Below are positions 28,806 to 35,630 of a stretch of DNA of 35,630 nt, piece by piece. Numbering within the stretch: the stretch's first letter is position 1; each line of letters starts with the position of its first letter. This DNA is from Thiocapsa sp. Lineage in GTDB: Bacteria > Pseudomonadota > Gammaproteobacteria > Chromatiales > Chromatiaceae. Both the position numbers and the translations under genes were made by a program. The notes under the pieces were generated by a model, which was not told the DNA's origin, did no database searches, and was given only the letters and a program-made list of their open reading frames with translations. The stretch is taken from contig NZ_JAABRP010000028.1 of the NCBI RefSeq assembly GCF_011390875.1, forward strand, positions 1 to 35,630, read 5' to 3'.

Positions 28806-28835
28806 GTTGCGGCATGTCCGCTCGCGATCACCCCC

Positions 28836-31800
28836 ATGACTGAGCACAAGGTCAGAATCTTCGTCTCCTCGCCGTCCGATCTGGAGCATGAGCGTGCCCT
28901 GGTCAAGGACGTGATCGAGGCGTTGGCCCAGGAGTATCTGCCTTACTTCAGCCTCCAGGCCATTCTCTGGGAAGAGGAGGCCCTGACCGCCGCGCAGAGT
29001 TTTCAGGCCGGACTTCTGCGTCCTTCCGAATGCGAGATCGTGCTCGTCATGCTCTGGACGCGGCTCGGTACTCCGCTCGCCGATGACCCCTACGAGGGCA
29101 TGACCGGGACCGAGTGGGAGTTCGTCGATGCCGTCCGAGCGTCGGCCCGGACCGGAACCCCCGAGGTCTTGGTCTACAAGAAGACCGCGCCGCGCATGGT
29201 CGACGTCAACAACGCCGAGGCGACCCGCGAGGCGCTCGCCGACCGGCATCGACTCGAAGAGTTCTTCCGCACCCACTTTTTCAACCCGGACGGCAGCTTC
29301 AGCCGGGCCTTCAGGCAGTTCGGCAACGACCGCAGTTTCCGCGAGCTGCTCGAAGGGCAACTGCGCAAGCTCCTGAACCGACGTATCAGCGCGGAGCGCC
29401 GCCTCGCCTCCGATACAGGCGACTGGCGCGGGAGTCCGTTCCGCGCAGGGGCACCGTTCGAGCTGGTCGACGACCGGGTCTTCACCGGCCGCGAGACCGA
29501 GACACGCGAGCTGGTGACGCGCCTCGAGGCGCTGCAAGGCCCCGGGCGCGGCCTGCTCCTGTTGAGCGGTCCGAGCGGTGTGGGCAAGAGCTCACTGATC
29601 CGCGCCGGGCTGCTGCCGCGACTGATCCGGCCCTTTCTCTTCCCGGGCATCGCCGGGTGTCGCTGGGGTTTCGTGGATCTGGAGCATCGCGACCCGATCG
29701 AGGCCCTGGCCGTCGCCCTCGCTGCGCCGGGTCTGTTGGGTCCGGCGCTGGAAGGCTTCGGGCTGGACGTCCAGCGCCTGACGCGTTTGCTGGTCAGCGA
29801 GCCGGAGGTCGCCGCCGATCAGCTCTTGGCCGCGCTCGCACGGTTGGCCGATGATCCGGCGAGCAGAAGCGACGCCGCGAACGGGCGTTTGCAGCTCGCA
29901 GTTATCGTCGATCCCCTCGATCGCCTGTTGACCGAGGCAATGCGGGCTGCGCCCCGAAGCCGGGCCTTCGTCGAGGCACTGGCTCTGCTCGCCGCTCGAG
30001 ACGGCGTCTGGGTCATCTCCTCGCTGCGCAGCGACTACCTGCGCCACCTCGAGGAGATGCCCGAGCTCGCATCGCTCCTGGACGAGCAGAGCTGGTTTCG
30101 CCTGGAGCCGCCGCCCGCGGCGCGGATCAGGCAAGTCATCGAGATCCCCGCGCGCGTCGCCGGCATCGAATACGAGGGGATGGCCGGCGGCGGACGCGGC
30201 CTGGTCGAGGCGCTGGAGTCGGAGGCGAGCCTGCTCGAGCACTGGCCGGCCGTCCTCGAACCGGCTTTAAACGAGATTTACCTCCAGGCGCGCGACAGCT
30301 CCGGCGATGCGGCAACCAAACGGAATCGGCCCCTGACCCTTGCCGATTATCGCCGTGTCGGCGGACTCTCCGGCTCACTGCTGCGCCGTGCGGACGCCCT
30401 CTGGGAGGCTTTGGATCCCGAAGTCCGGGACGCGCTCCCGGTGCTCTGCCGCAGCCTCATCGCCCTTGAGGGCGGAGGCGCGTCGGCGCTCGGTGCACGC
30501 CGCGGGGACCTGCGCACACTGACCCGTCATCCGGCGGTCGGCAGGCTCGTCGAGGCGCTGATAGAGGCTCGCCTGTTGGTCGCCGAGGGTGTGGCCGATC
30601 CCTCGGCACGGCTCGGCTGCACGCAGGAGGCGCCGCGCCTCATGGACGATTTGCGGCGCATCATGATCCAGACCGGCGAGGAATGGCGCGAGCGGTTGCG
30701 CAGCAGGCGCGTTACGGCCGGGCGCGATGAGTCGGCGCAGTCGAACGGCGATTTCGAGCTCGCCCCCGATCCCGCCATCATGGCTCCGGCCGTGGAGCGC
30801 GGCGAGGATTCCGAAGCGGTGTCGGTCCTGCACTGGGGGGACTACCGTGCGCTCGCGACCTTTATCCATCCGGCACTGTTCGAGCAGTGGTCACCGATAC
30901 GCAACTGGGCCGCGGACCCGAACAACCGCCGTGATCTGATCCTGCGCTATCAGATCTCCCGCCAGGCGCGTCTGTGGAAACGCACCGACTGCAATCGTGA
31001 GTATCTGCTCGGTGAGGCCGGCCATGCCGCAGCGCGGCGCTTCGCGGATGCCTACGGCGAGGAGCTCGAGCCCTTGGAGCTGGAGTTTCTCGAGCACTCG
31101 CATCAACACCTGGTGCTGCAGCGACGGCGCAATCGGTGGGCCCGTCTCCTCGGCCTGACCCTGGCTGCACTCCTGGTCCTTGCGACCGGCGCGGCCTTCT
31201 GGGCTTGGGACGCCTCGCGCGAGGCCACCCTGAACCTTCAACGCAGCCTGCTCAAGGCGGCCGATCTTGCGGTGCGGCAGGGCAACACGCCCGAGGCCGT
31301 GCGACTCGCCCTCAATGCCGGTCCCTATCTGCCCGAAGCGGCGACCGATACCCTGAGTCGCGCCTTCACGACGAACCGCATGGTCGCGATGGTCCAATCC
31401 GAAGCGATGGCGGGCGACCAGTCGCTACCTCCGGCGTTTCGAGACGACGGCGAGCGCCTGGTCACCCAATCGCGGGGCGAAGGTGCCCTGCTTTGGGCGC
31501 TGCGCGGGCAGAGCTTCCAGCCCGGGGCGCGCCTGTCCGGTCCGGAGCTCCCGATCCATTCTGTGCGCTTCGTCGGCAGCGGCGAGCCGCAGACCATCCT
31601 GGGGATCGGCGAGAACGGGGTCTGGCGGCTCCCGGCCGAGCCCGGTCGGCCTCCGGACTGGAGCTGCGGCGCGCGCCCGGACAGCCCGATCGCGCTGGAC
31701 CGAGATGGCCGCTTTCTCGCACTCTCCCACGGTGCGCCGCAGGATCGGTATGCCGTCTGTCTCCTGGACCTCGGCCATCCCGGGGCACCGCTCTGGGATG

Positions 31801-33776
31801 CGCCGGTGCACACCAGCGAGGTGCGCAGCATTGCCTTCGCGCCGGACGGCGAGCTGCTCGTCACCGCCTCGCGCGACGGCGCCGCGCGGGTGCTCGAGAC
31901 CCGCACGGGCGCCGAACGCGTGGTCCTGCCGACCAGCGGCTCGCTCGGCCGGCCGGCCAACGATGCCCGGTTCGACCCCGCCGGTCGGCGGATCGCCGTG
32001 GCCTCCGCCGACGAACGGATCCGCGTCTACGACCTCGACGGTAGCGAGCTTGCCGAGCTTGGCGTGATCGAGCGCGACGGCCGGCGGATTCGCATCCACA
32101 AGTCCGCGGTGCGCGAGGCGGTGTTCTCGCCGGGCGGGCAGTATCTGATCGCCGGAGACGACGCGGGGCAGGTGGTGCGCTGGGATCTCGAGAGCCGCTA
32201 CGCCGAGGTTCTCGGGCACCACGATCTGAGCGTCGAGCACGTGCGGGTGTCGCCGGGCATGGACGACGAGGATCGCGAGCCACTGGTTCTCAGCGCCTCC
32301 CTCGACAAAACCGCGCGCCTCTGGGGTCTGCTCTCCGGCAAGGAGGTGGCGGTCTTCAGTCATGACGCGGCGGTCACGGATGCGCGCTTCAGCACCGATG
32401 GCCGTCGCGTCCTGAGCTACTCGGATCCGGACGGCTCGGCGCGGCTCTGGTCGGTCAAGCCGACCGAGACCCTGGCCTTTCATCTCCCCAGCGCCGATCA
32501 CGTCTGGCATCTGGCGATGGCCGAAACGCCTGTAGCGCCGATCACGGGATCGCCGGATGCAGAGACCAAGGGGTCGGTCATGCTGGCCACCGCGGCCTTC
32601 GACGGAAGGGTCGAGGTCTGGCAGTACGATCGTCGCGACGATGCGCCCCCGCCGGTGCGAATCTGGACCCTGGCGGGGCACCAGGGGCGGGTACGCCGGG
32701 TCGCCTTCTCGCCCTCGGCGGACCGGCTGGCGAGTGCGGGTCACGACGGCACCGCCTGGGTTTGGGATCTGAACACCGGCGGCGGCTGCCGCCTCGTGGT
32801 CGCCGCCGACGGTGCGCCCTGCCGCCCGGATGGCGGGCGCACCTGTCCGAACGTCCATCAGGCCCTGTTTGCCCCCGACGGGCGGTGGCTCCTCACCACA
32901 TCGAGCCATCTCGCCAATCCGGTCCGATTCTGGGATCCGAAGACCTGCGCTCCGCTGGACGCTTCACCCGGCTGGGGCGAGGACGGAAGCGGGGTTCAGG
33001 CCGCGGCGGTCTCCGATGGCTCGGACGGAGCGACACTGGTCGCGACCGGGGACGATGGCGGCGGTGTCCGGGTCATGCGGATGGACAGCGCCGGCGGCTG
33101 GGCGACGGTGTGCGCCGCCCAATGGCACACGGACACGGTCACGGACGCGGCCTTTTCTCCGGATGGTCGGTGGCTGGCCACGTCGAGCGAGGACGGCAGC
33201 GCCGCCTTGGTGGAGCTGATGGAAGGCGGCTGCACATCCCCCCGCTACCTGGAGCCCCAAGCCGGCATTCTCTACAGCGTCGCGTTCGCGCCCGACAGCC
33301 AGGCGCTGGTCACTGCTTCATTGGAGGCGAAGGCACAGGTCTGGGCCCTGGACGGCTCCCTGCTCGCGGAACTCGTCGGGCACAAGGATCGAATCTACGC
33401 CGCCAGGTTCAGCCCCGACGGCCGCTGGATTCTGACCGCTTCGCGTGACGGCGCGGTGCGCATTTGGACACGTCCCACGCGTCCGAGCCCGCTTCCGGAG
33501 CAGTCCTTTCTGACGCTCGACGGCGACCTCGGCGGCGTTGCCTACGCGGACTTCAGCCCCGACGGACATTCCATCGGCGCCGCCTACTGGGAGAATGCCA
33601 CCCTGCTCTGGCGCCTCTGGACGGAAGAGACGGTGCCGGACCGCCGCCTCGAGGCGATTTGGGGTCGGGACCGCGCGCGCCTTGCCCTAATCCGCGAGGC
33701 CGCGCGCTTCAAGGCGGAGAACCGGCTCGACCGGCGCCAGCGCGACATCTCGGATGCGGCACCTCGGGTCGAGTAA
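28836..33776 (+). CDS. DUF4062-nSTAND1 NTPase-WD40 repeat protein, single-pass membrane
   Basis: A 1646-residue multidomain protein. Residues 5-130 are DUF4062 (VRIFVSSPSDLEHERALV; GTEWEF at 91-96 offers conserved acidic residues). The linker SPFRAGAPFELVDDRVFTGRE is the typical entry to an nSTAND1 NTPase, with P-loop GPSGVGKSS (245-253), Walker B LAVIVDPLDRLL (about 355-366) and SSLRSDYLRHLEEMPEL (about 395-411). A helical region ends in one membrane helix (about 771-792) preceded by RRRNRWAR, which predicts a cytoplasmic N-terminal side. The rest (about 860-1620) is about 13-14 WD40 units (e.g. VRSIAFAPDGELLVTASRDG), enough for two seven-bladed propellers. STAND proteins are signal-triggered switches, often in immunity or regulated death; the trigger and effect here are unknown. 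Start ATG 28836 (MTEHKVRIF) fits the domain; the ribosome binding site is weak. Confidence 0.88.
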   Translation: MTEHKVRIFVSSPSDLEHERALVKDVIEALAQEYLPYFSLQAILWEEEALTAAQSFQAGLLRPSECEIVLVMLWTRLGTPLADDPYEGMTGTEWEFVDAVRASARTGTPEVLVYKKTAPRMVDVNNAEATREALADRHRLEEFFRTHFFNPDGSFSRAFRQFGNDRSFRELLEGQLRKLLNRRISAERRLASDTGDWRGSPFRAGAPFELVDDRVFTGRETETRELVTRLEALQGPGRGLLLLSGPSGVGKSSLIRAGLLPRLIRPFLFPGIAGCRWGFVDLEHRDPIEALAVALAAPGLLGPALEGFGLDVQRLTRLLVSEPEVAADQLLAALARLADDPASRSDAANGRLQLAVIVDPLDRLLTEAMRAAPRSRAFVEALALLAARDGVWVISSLRSDYLRHLEEMPELASLLDEQSWFRLEPPPAARIRQVIEIPARVAGIEYEGMAGGGRGLVEALESEASLLEHWPAVLEPALNEIYLQARDSSGDAATKRNRPLTLADYRRVGGLSGSLLRRADALWEALDPEVRDALPVLCRSLIALEGGGASALGARRGDLRTLTRHPAVGRLVEALIEARLLVAEGVADPSARLGCTQEAPRLMDDLRRIMIQTGEEWRERLRSRRVTAGRDESAQSNGDFELAPDPAIMAPAVERGEDSEAVSVLHWGDYRALATFIHPALFEQWSPIRNWAADPNNRRDLILRYQISRQARLWKRTDCNREYLLGEAGHAAARRFADAYGEELEPLELEFLEHSHQHLVLQRRRNRWARLLGLTLAALLVLATGAAFWAWDASREATLNLQRSLLKAADLAVRQGNTPEAVRLALNAGPYLPEAATDTLSRAFTTNRMVAMVQSEAMAGDQSLPPAFRDDGERLVTQSRGEGALLWALRGQSFQPGARLSGPELPIHSVRFVGSGEPQTILGIGENGVWRLPAEPGRPPDWSCGARPDSPIALDRDGRFLALSHGAPQDRYAVCLLDLGHPGAPLWDAPVHTSEVRSIAFAPDGELLVTASRDGAARVLETRTGAERVVLPTSGSLGRPANDARFDPAGRRIAVASADERIRVYDLDGSELAELGVIERDGRRIRIHKSAVREAVFSPGGQYLIAGDDAGQVVRWDLESRYAEVLGHHDLSVEHVRVSPGMDDEDREPLVLSASLDKTARLWGLLSGKEVAVFSHDAAVTDARFSTDGRRVLSYSDPDGSARLWSVKPTETLAFHLPSADHVWHLAMAETPVAPITGSPDAETKGSVMLATAAFDGRVEVWQYDRRDDAPPPVRIWTLAGHQGRVRRVAFSPSADRLASAGHDGTAWVWDLNTGGGCRLVVAADGAPCRPDGGRTCPNVHQALFAPDGRWLLTTSSHLANPVRFWDPKTCAPLDASPGWGEDGSGVQAAAVSDGSDGATLVATGDDGGGVRVMRMDSAGGWATVCAAQWHTDTVTDAAFSPDGRWLATSSEDGSAALVELMEGGCTSPRYLEPQAGILYSVAFAPDSQALVTASLEAKAQVWALDGSLLAELVGHKDRIYAARFSPDGRWILTASRDGAVRIWTRPTRPSPLPEQSFLTLDGDLGGVAYADFSPDGHSIGAAYWENATLLWRLWTEETVPDRRLEAIWGRDRARLALIREAARFKAENRLDRRQRDISDAAPRVE

Positions 33777-34018
33777 TCTCGCCGCCTGCCGCTCGGCATC
33801 GACCGTGGTTGCCGTGTCGAGGACGCACCAAGCTCCTCGTCGGCATGCCTTGAGGGGCTAGTGACATCCGCTCCGCGGTGTCGCGCATGCCCTGGCGCTC
33901 CGCGCCAAGTGCCGCGACGGCCGAAACGACGAACGAGTCACGCTTGCCGGCCAATCGGTGTCGGGCTAGCCTCCGGGGCGCTCACGCATCAGTCCGCTCA
34001 AGCGAACGAGGATTCACC

Positions 34019-34414
34019 ATGCGCCGTACCCCCGTCCTCTCCTGTCTGCTCGGCGCCTTGCTCGCCACCTGCGCGACCCAAGCCGCCGCCTTCAAATGCA
34101 TGCCGCTCTACGGTAATTGGTGCGGGATCGGGTATCCGGTCGCGGGGTTCCCGCCACCGGTCGATGCCTTCGATGCCGCCTGCATGCGCCATGACCTCTG
34201 CACTGCCGGTCCTGCACCGGAGCAAGTTTGCGACATCGCGTTCGTCGGCGAGCTGCACGCCGTCGCAGCTCAAGTTGGTTATCTCCCGCGGCCGCTGCAA
34301 TGGGCCGAATACGTCATCCGCGTAAAGGCCGGCGGCCCCGTCGGCGGCATGCCGATGCCCTCGCCGTTCGACGCCTTCGGTCTGATGTCGAGCGTCGCCG
34401 CGCCCTGTTGGTAG
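34019..34414 (+). CDS. Secreted phospholipase A2-like protein
   Basis: A 131-residue protein with a signal peptide of about 24 residues (MRRTPVLSCLLGALLATCAT, then QAAA). The mature part has the phospholipase A2 calcium-loop signature YGNWCGIG (31-38) and the active-site helix DAACMRHDLC with His58-Asp59 between Cys55 and Cys61. Together these are the diagnostic pair of secreted PLA2 enzymes, which hydrolyse the sn-2 acyl bond of phospholipids with Ca2+. Six cysteines would remain in the mature protein for disulfides. The start has GAGGA 7 bases upstream. It lies 242 bp after the STAND gene with no strong promoter seen. Enzymatic activity is inferred from motifs only. Confidence 0.75.
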   Translation: MRRTPVLSCLLGALLATCATQAAAFKCMPLYGNWCGIGYPVAGFPPPVDAFDAACMRHDLCTAGPAPEQVCDIAFVGELHAVAAQVGYLPRPLQWAEYVIRVKAGGPVGGMPMPSPFDAFGLMSSVAAPCW

Positions 34415-34448
34415 GTCAGGAACGATTCAAAAACAACCGAAACACGTA

Positions 34449-34477
34449 GGATGGGTAGAGCGAAGCGAAACCCATCC
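34449..34477. repeat. Widespread GTAGGATGGGT-type palindromic repeat, between convergent genes
   Basis: GTAGGATGGGTAGAGCGAAG followed by CGAAACCCATCC, with an 8-bp stem (GGATGGGT / ACCCATCC) and a 13-base loop. I recognise this as a very common intergenic repeat in many bacterial genomes. It lies between the convergent PLA2-like and Sel1 genes and probably acts as a transcript end in both directions. Confidence 0.7.
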
Positions 34478-34553
34478 AGTCCAAGCCAATGGCATCGGAC
34501 CGAAACCCCGCAGCGCGGTGGGCAGATTCGGCGAGAGTCGGAGTCTGCACGGT

Positions 34554-34877
34554 TCAGTGCGTGGTCGTTGACGCCGCGTGAGTCGCGCGATGCGCGACGA
34601 TCAGCTCTTTGGCCGCGTCGAACTCGGCGTCGGTCATCTGGCTGCCGATGATGTTGCGCAACTGATCGGCGTCCGTGTCCCCTTGCGCGATGGCCAACGA
34701 CAACCAAAAATGCGCGCGGGCGAGATCGATCTCGACCCCGCGCCCCTCGGCATAGACAAGGCCCAGCGCATACTGGGCATCCATCTCTCCGCGCTCGGCG
34801 GCTTCGCGAATGCGCGCGACCTTCGACGGGTCGTTGCGCAGCAGAATTAGATCCTTGAGGTAGTTGTTGTCGGCCAT
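34554..34877 (-). CDS. Small Sel1-repeat protein
   Basis: A 107-residue soluble protein. The region EAAERGEMDAQYALGLVYAE followed by GRGVEIDLARAHFWLSLAIAQGD is one clear Sel1-like (TPR-related) repeat with part of a neighbouring one. Such repeats mediate protein-protein contact; no enzymatic domain is present. The C-terminal helix (MTDAEFDAAKELIVAHRA) resembles the closing helix of other short Sel1 proteins. A -10-like TATACT lies about 37 bases upstream of the start. Partner unknown. Confidence 0.8.
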   Translation of the reverse strand: MADNNYLKDLILLRNDPSKVARIREAAERGEMDAQYALGLVYAEGRGVEIDLARAHFWLSLAIAQGDTDADQLRNIIGSQMTDAEFDAAKELIVAHRATHAASTTTH

Positions 34878-34913
34878 TCTGTCGACTCGGATTCGTGGTT
34901 CAGGATCCGCGTG

Positions 34914-34919
34914 AGTATA
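34914..34919 (-). promoter_or_regulatory. Candidate -10 element of the Sel1-repeat gene
   Basis: TATACT on the minus strand (5 of 6 to consensus), about 37 bases before the start codon. No good -35 at 16-18 bp spacing was found. Confidence 0.3.
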
Positions 34920-35108
34920 GAGTAGCCTTTTCGCCCTAGGTTCATGCCCCGAGACCGACCGGCTCGGGTCTTGATGCCTTCAGGCTCTGCAGCGGTTCGT
35001 TGCGTCGGATTTGGCCGAGGCTCGATCCGAGCTGATACCATTGGGCCGCGGACACCGACGTTCCGAACGCCATCCATCCAGTCTCGACGACACCGACGGT
35101 GAGTCTCC

Positions 35109-35630
35109 ATGCCCTTGATCAAACCTTTCGCGGCGCTCCGGCCGGCCCGCGCGCATGCCGCGGACGTGGCCGCCCCGCCCTACGACGTGATGAACGCCGC
35201 CGAGGCACGTCGGTTGGTCGAAGGGCGTCCGTGGAGTTTTCTGCACATCTCGCGCCCCGAGGTCGATCTGCCCGAGGGCATCGATCCCTACAGCCCGCCG
35301 GTCTATGCCAAGGCATGCGAGAATCTCGAACGGATGCTGGGCGAGGGCGTGTTGGTGCGCGACCCGGCGCCGGGTTACTACCTCTATCGCCTGACGATGG
35401 GCACGCATCGCCAGACCGGCCTGGTCGCCGCCGCCTCGATCGACGCCTACGACACGGATCGGATCAAGCGCCATGAGCTCACGCGCCCCGTCAAGGAGGA
35501 CGACCGGGTGCGACAGATCGACGCACTGAACGCGCAGACCGGGCCTGTGTTGCTCGCCTGCCGCGCTCGACCCGACATCGATGCCCTGCTCGCCGGTTTC
35601 GTTGCGGGCCCGGCCGAGACGGACATCACC
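35109..35630 (+). CDS. DUF1015 family protein, 3' end outside the window
   Basis: The first 174 residues are visible. The start MPLIKPFAALRPARAHAADV followed by AAPPYDVMNAAEARRL is the family's signature N terminus, and NPWSFLHISRPE-like and YYLYRLTMGTHRQTGLVAAA blocks follow (here RPWSFLHISRPE). KRHELTRPVKEDDRVRQID is also characteristic. DUF1015 proteins are cytoplasmic and usually about 400 residues; in many genomes they neighbour serine-biosynthesis genes, and some relatives have been described as serine kinases, but I cannot assign activity here. The start is ATG 35109 with a GGTGAG motif upstream. Confidence 0.88.
   Translation, partial: MPLIKPFAALRPARAHAADVAAPPYDVMNAAEARRLVEGRPWSFLHISRPEVDLPEGIDPYSPPVYAKACENLERMLGEGVLVRDPAPGYYLYRLTMGTHRQTGLVAAASIDAYDTDRIKRHELTRPVKEDDRVRQIDALNAQTGPVLLACRARPDIDALLAGFVAGPAETDIT

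Noticed and set aside
28458-29537. A 360-codon N-terminal extension of the SEC-C protein
   Set aside because: It runs antisense to the DUF4062 and NTPase coding region and through the repeat element; the ATG at 28457 has a GGAGGAG ribosome binding site and fits the protein.
33709-33954. An 81-codon minus-strand open frame after the STAND gene
   Set aside because: It overlaps the STAND 3' end antisense, has no start signal and resembles no family; the 242-bp spacer to the PLA2-like gene shows nothing else clear.
28836-34414. STAND protein plus PLA2-like protein as a sensor-effector pair
   Set aside because: The PLA2-like protein has a signal peptide, lies 242 bp away and the STAND protein has its own N-terminal DUF4062 domain; no sequence evidence links them.

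Overview
The window is high-GC gammaproteobacterial chromosome and most resembles the purple sulfur bacteria (Chromatiaceae, e.g. the Allochromatium/Thiocapsa group). The strongest lineage marker is a small 2[4Fe-4S] ferredoxin that looks nearly identical to the classical Allochromatium vinosum protein. The rsmD, ftsY-ftsE-ftsX and rpoH neighbourhood also has the usual gammaproteobacterial layout. I made these identifications by reading the sequence; no database search was run.

Layout. (1) 1-4342, minus strand: a truncated universal-stress-protein-like fragment at the left edge, then three consecutive CNNM/CorC (DUF21-CBS-CorC_HlyC) membrane proteins. (2) 4591-6042: a processive-type family 2 glycosyltransferase. 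(3) 6043-6576: a gene-free stretch holding a miniature inverted-repeat element. (4) 6577-7915: a small membrane protein convergent with a Tim44-domain protein. (5) 8045-14059, minus strand: gamma-glutamyltransferase, ferredoxin, CoaD, RsmD and a pair of M16 peptidase-like proteins, several with overlapping ends. (6) 14336-22697, plus strand: ftsY, ftsE and ftsX, then an inserted DASS transporter / histidine kinase / response regulator operon, then rpoH with a strong terminator. (7) 22878-28457: a YgiQ radical SAM protein convergent with a zinc-ribbon membrane protein, and a SEC-C protein. (8) 28836-35630: a 1646-residue DUF4062-nSTAND1-WD40 protein, a secreted phospholipase A2-like protein, a Sel1-repeat protein and the start of a DUF1015 protein.

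Most of the window is housekeeping: SRP receptor, cell-division ABC complex, heat-shock sigma factor, CoA synthesis, 16S rRNA methylation and glutathione hydrolysis. The accessory layer consists of the DASS/kinase/regulator triad that splits the conserved ftsX-rpoH junction, the large STAND protein, and several families of short dispersed repeats.

The repeats are the least expected part. One family (about 160 bp, imperfect terminal inverted repeats, two copies in opposite orientation) has a copy in the promoter region between the SEC-C and STAND genes. A second family, bounded by TAAACCGCG termini, sits so tightly against genes that its terminal TAA serves as the stop codon of ftsX, ygiQ and the convergent gene after ygiQ. 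A third 20-bp repeat brackets rpoH. No CRISPR array, rRNA, tRNA or recognisable transposase gene was seen.
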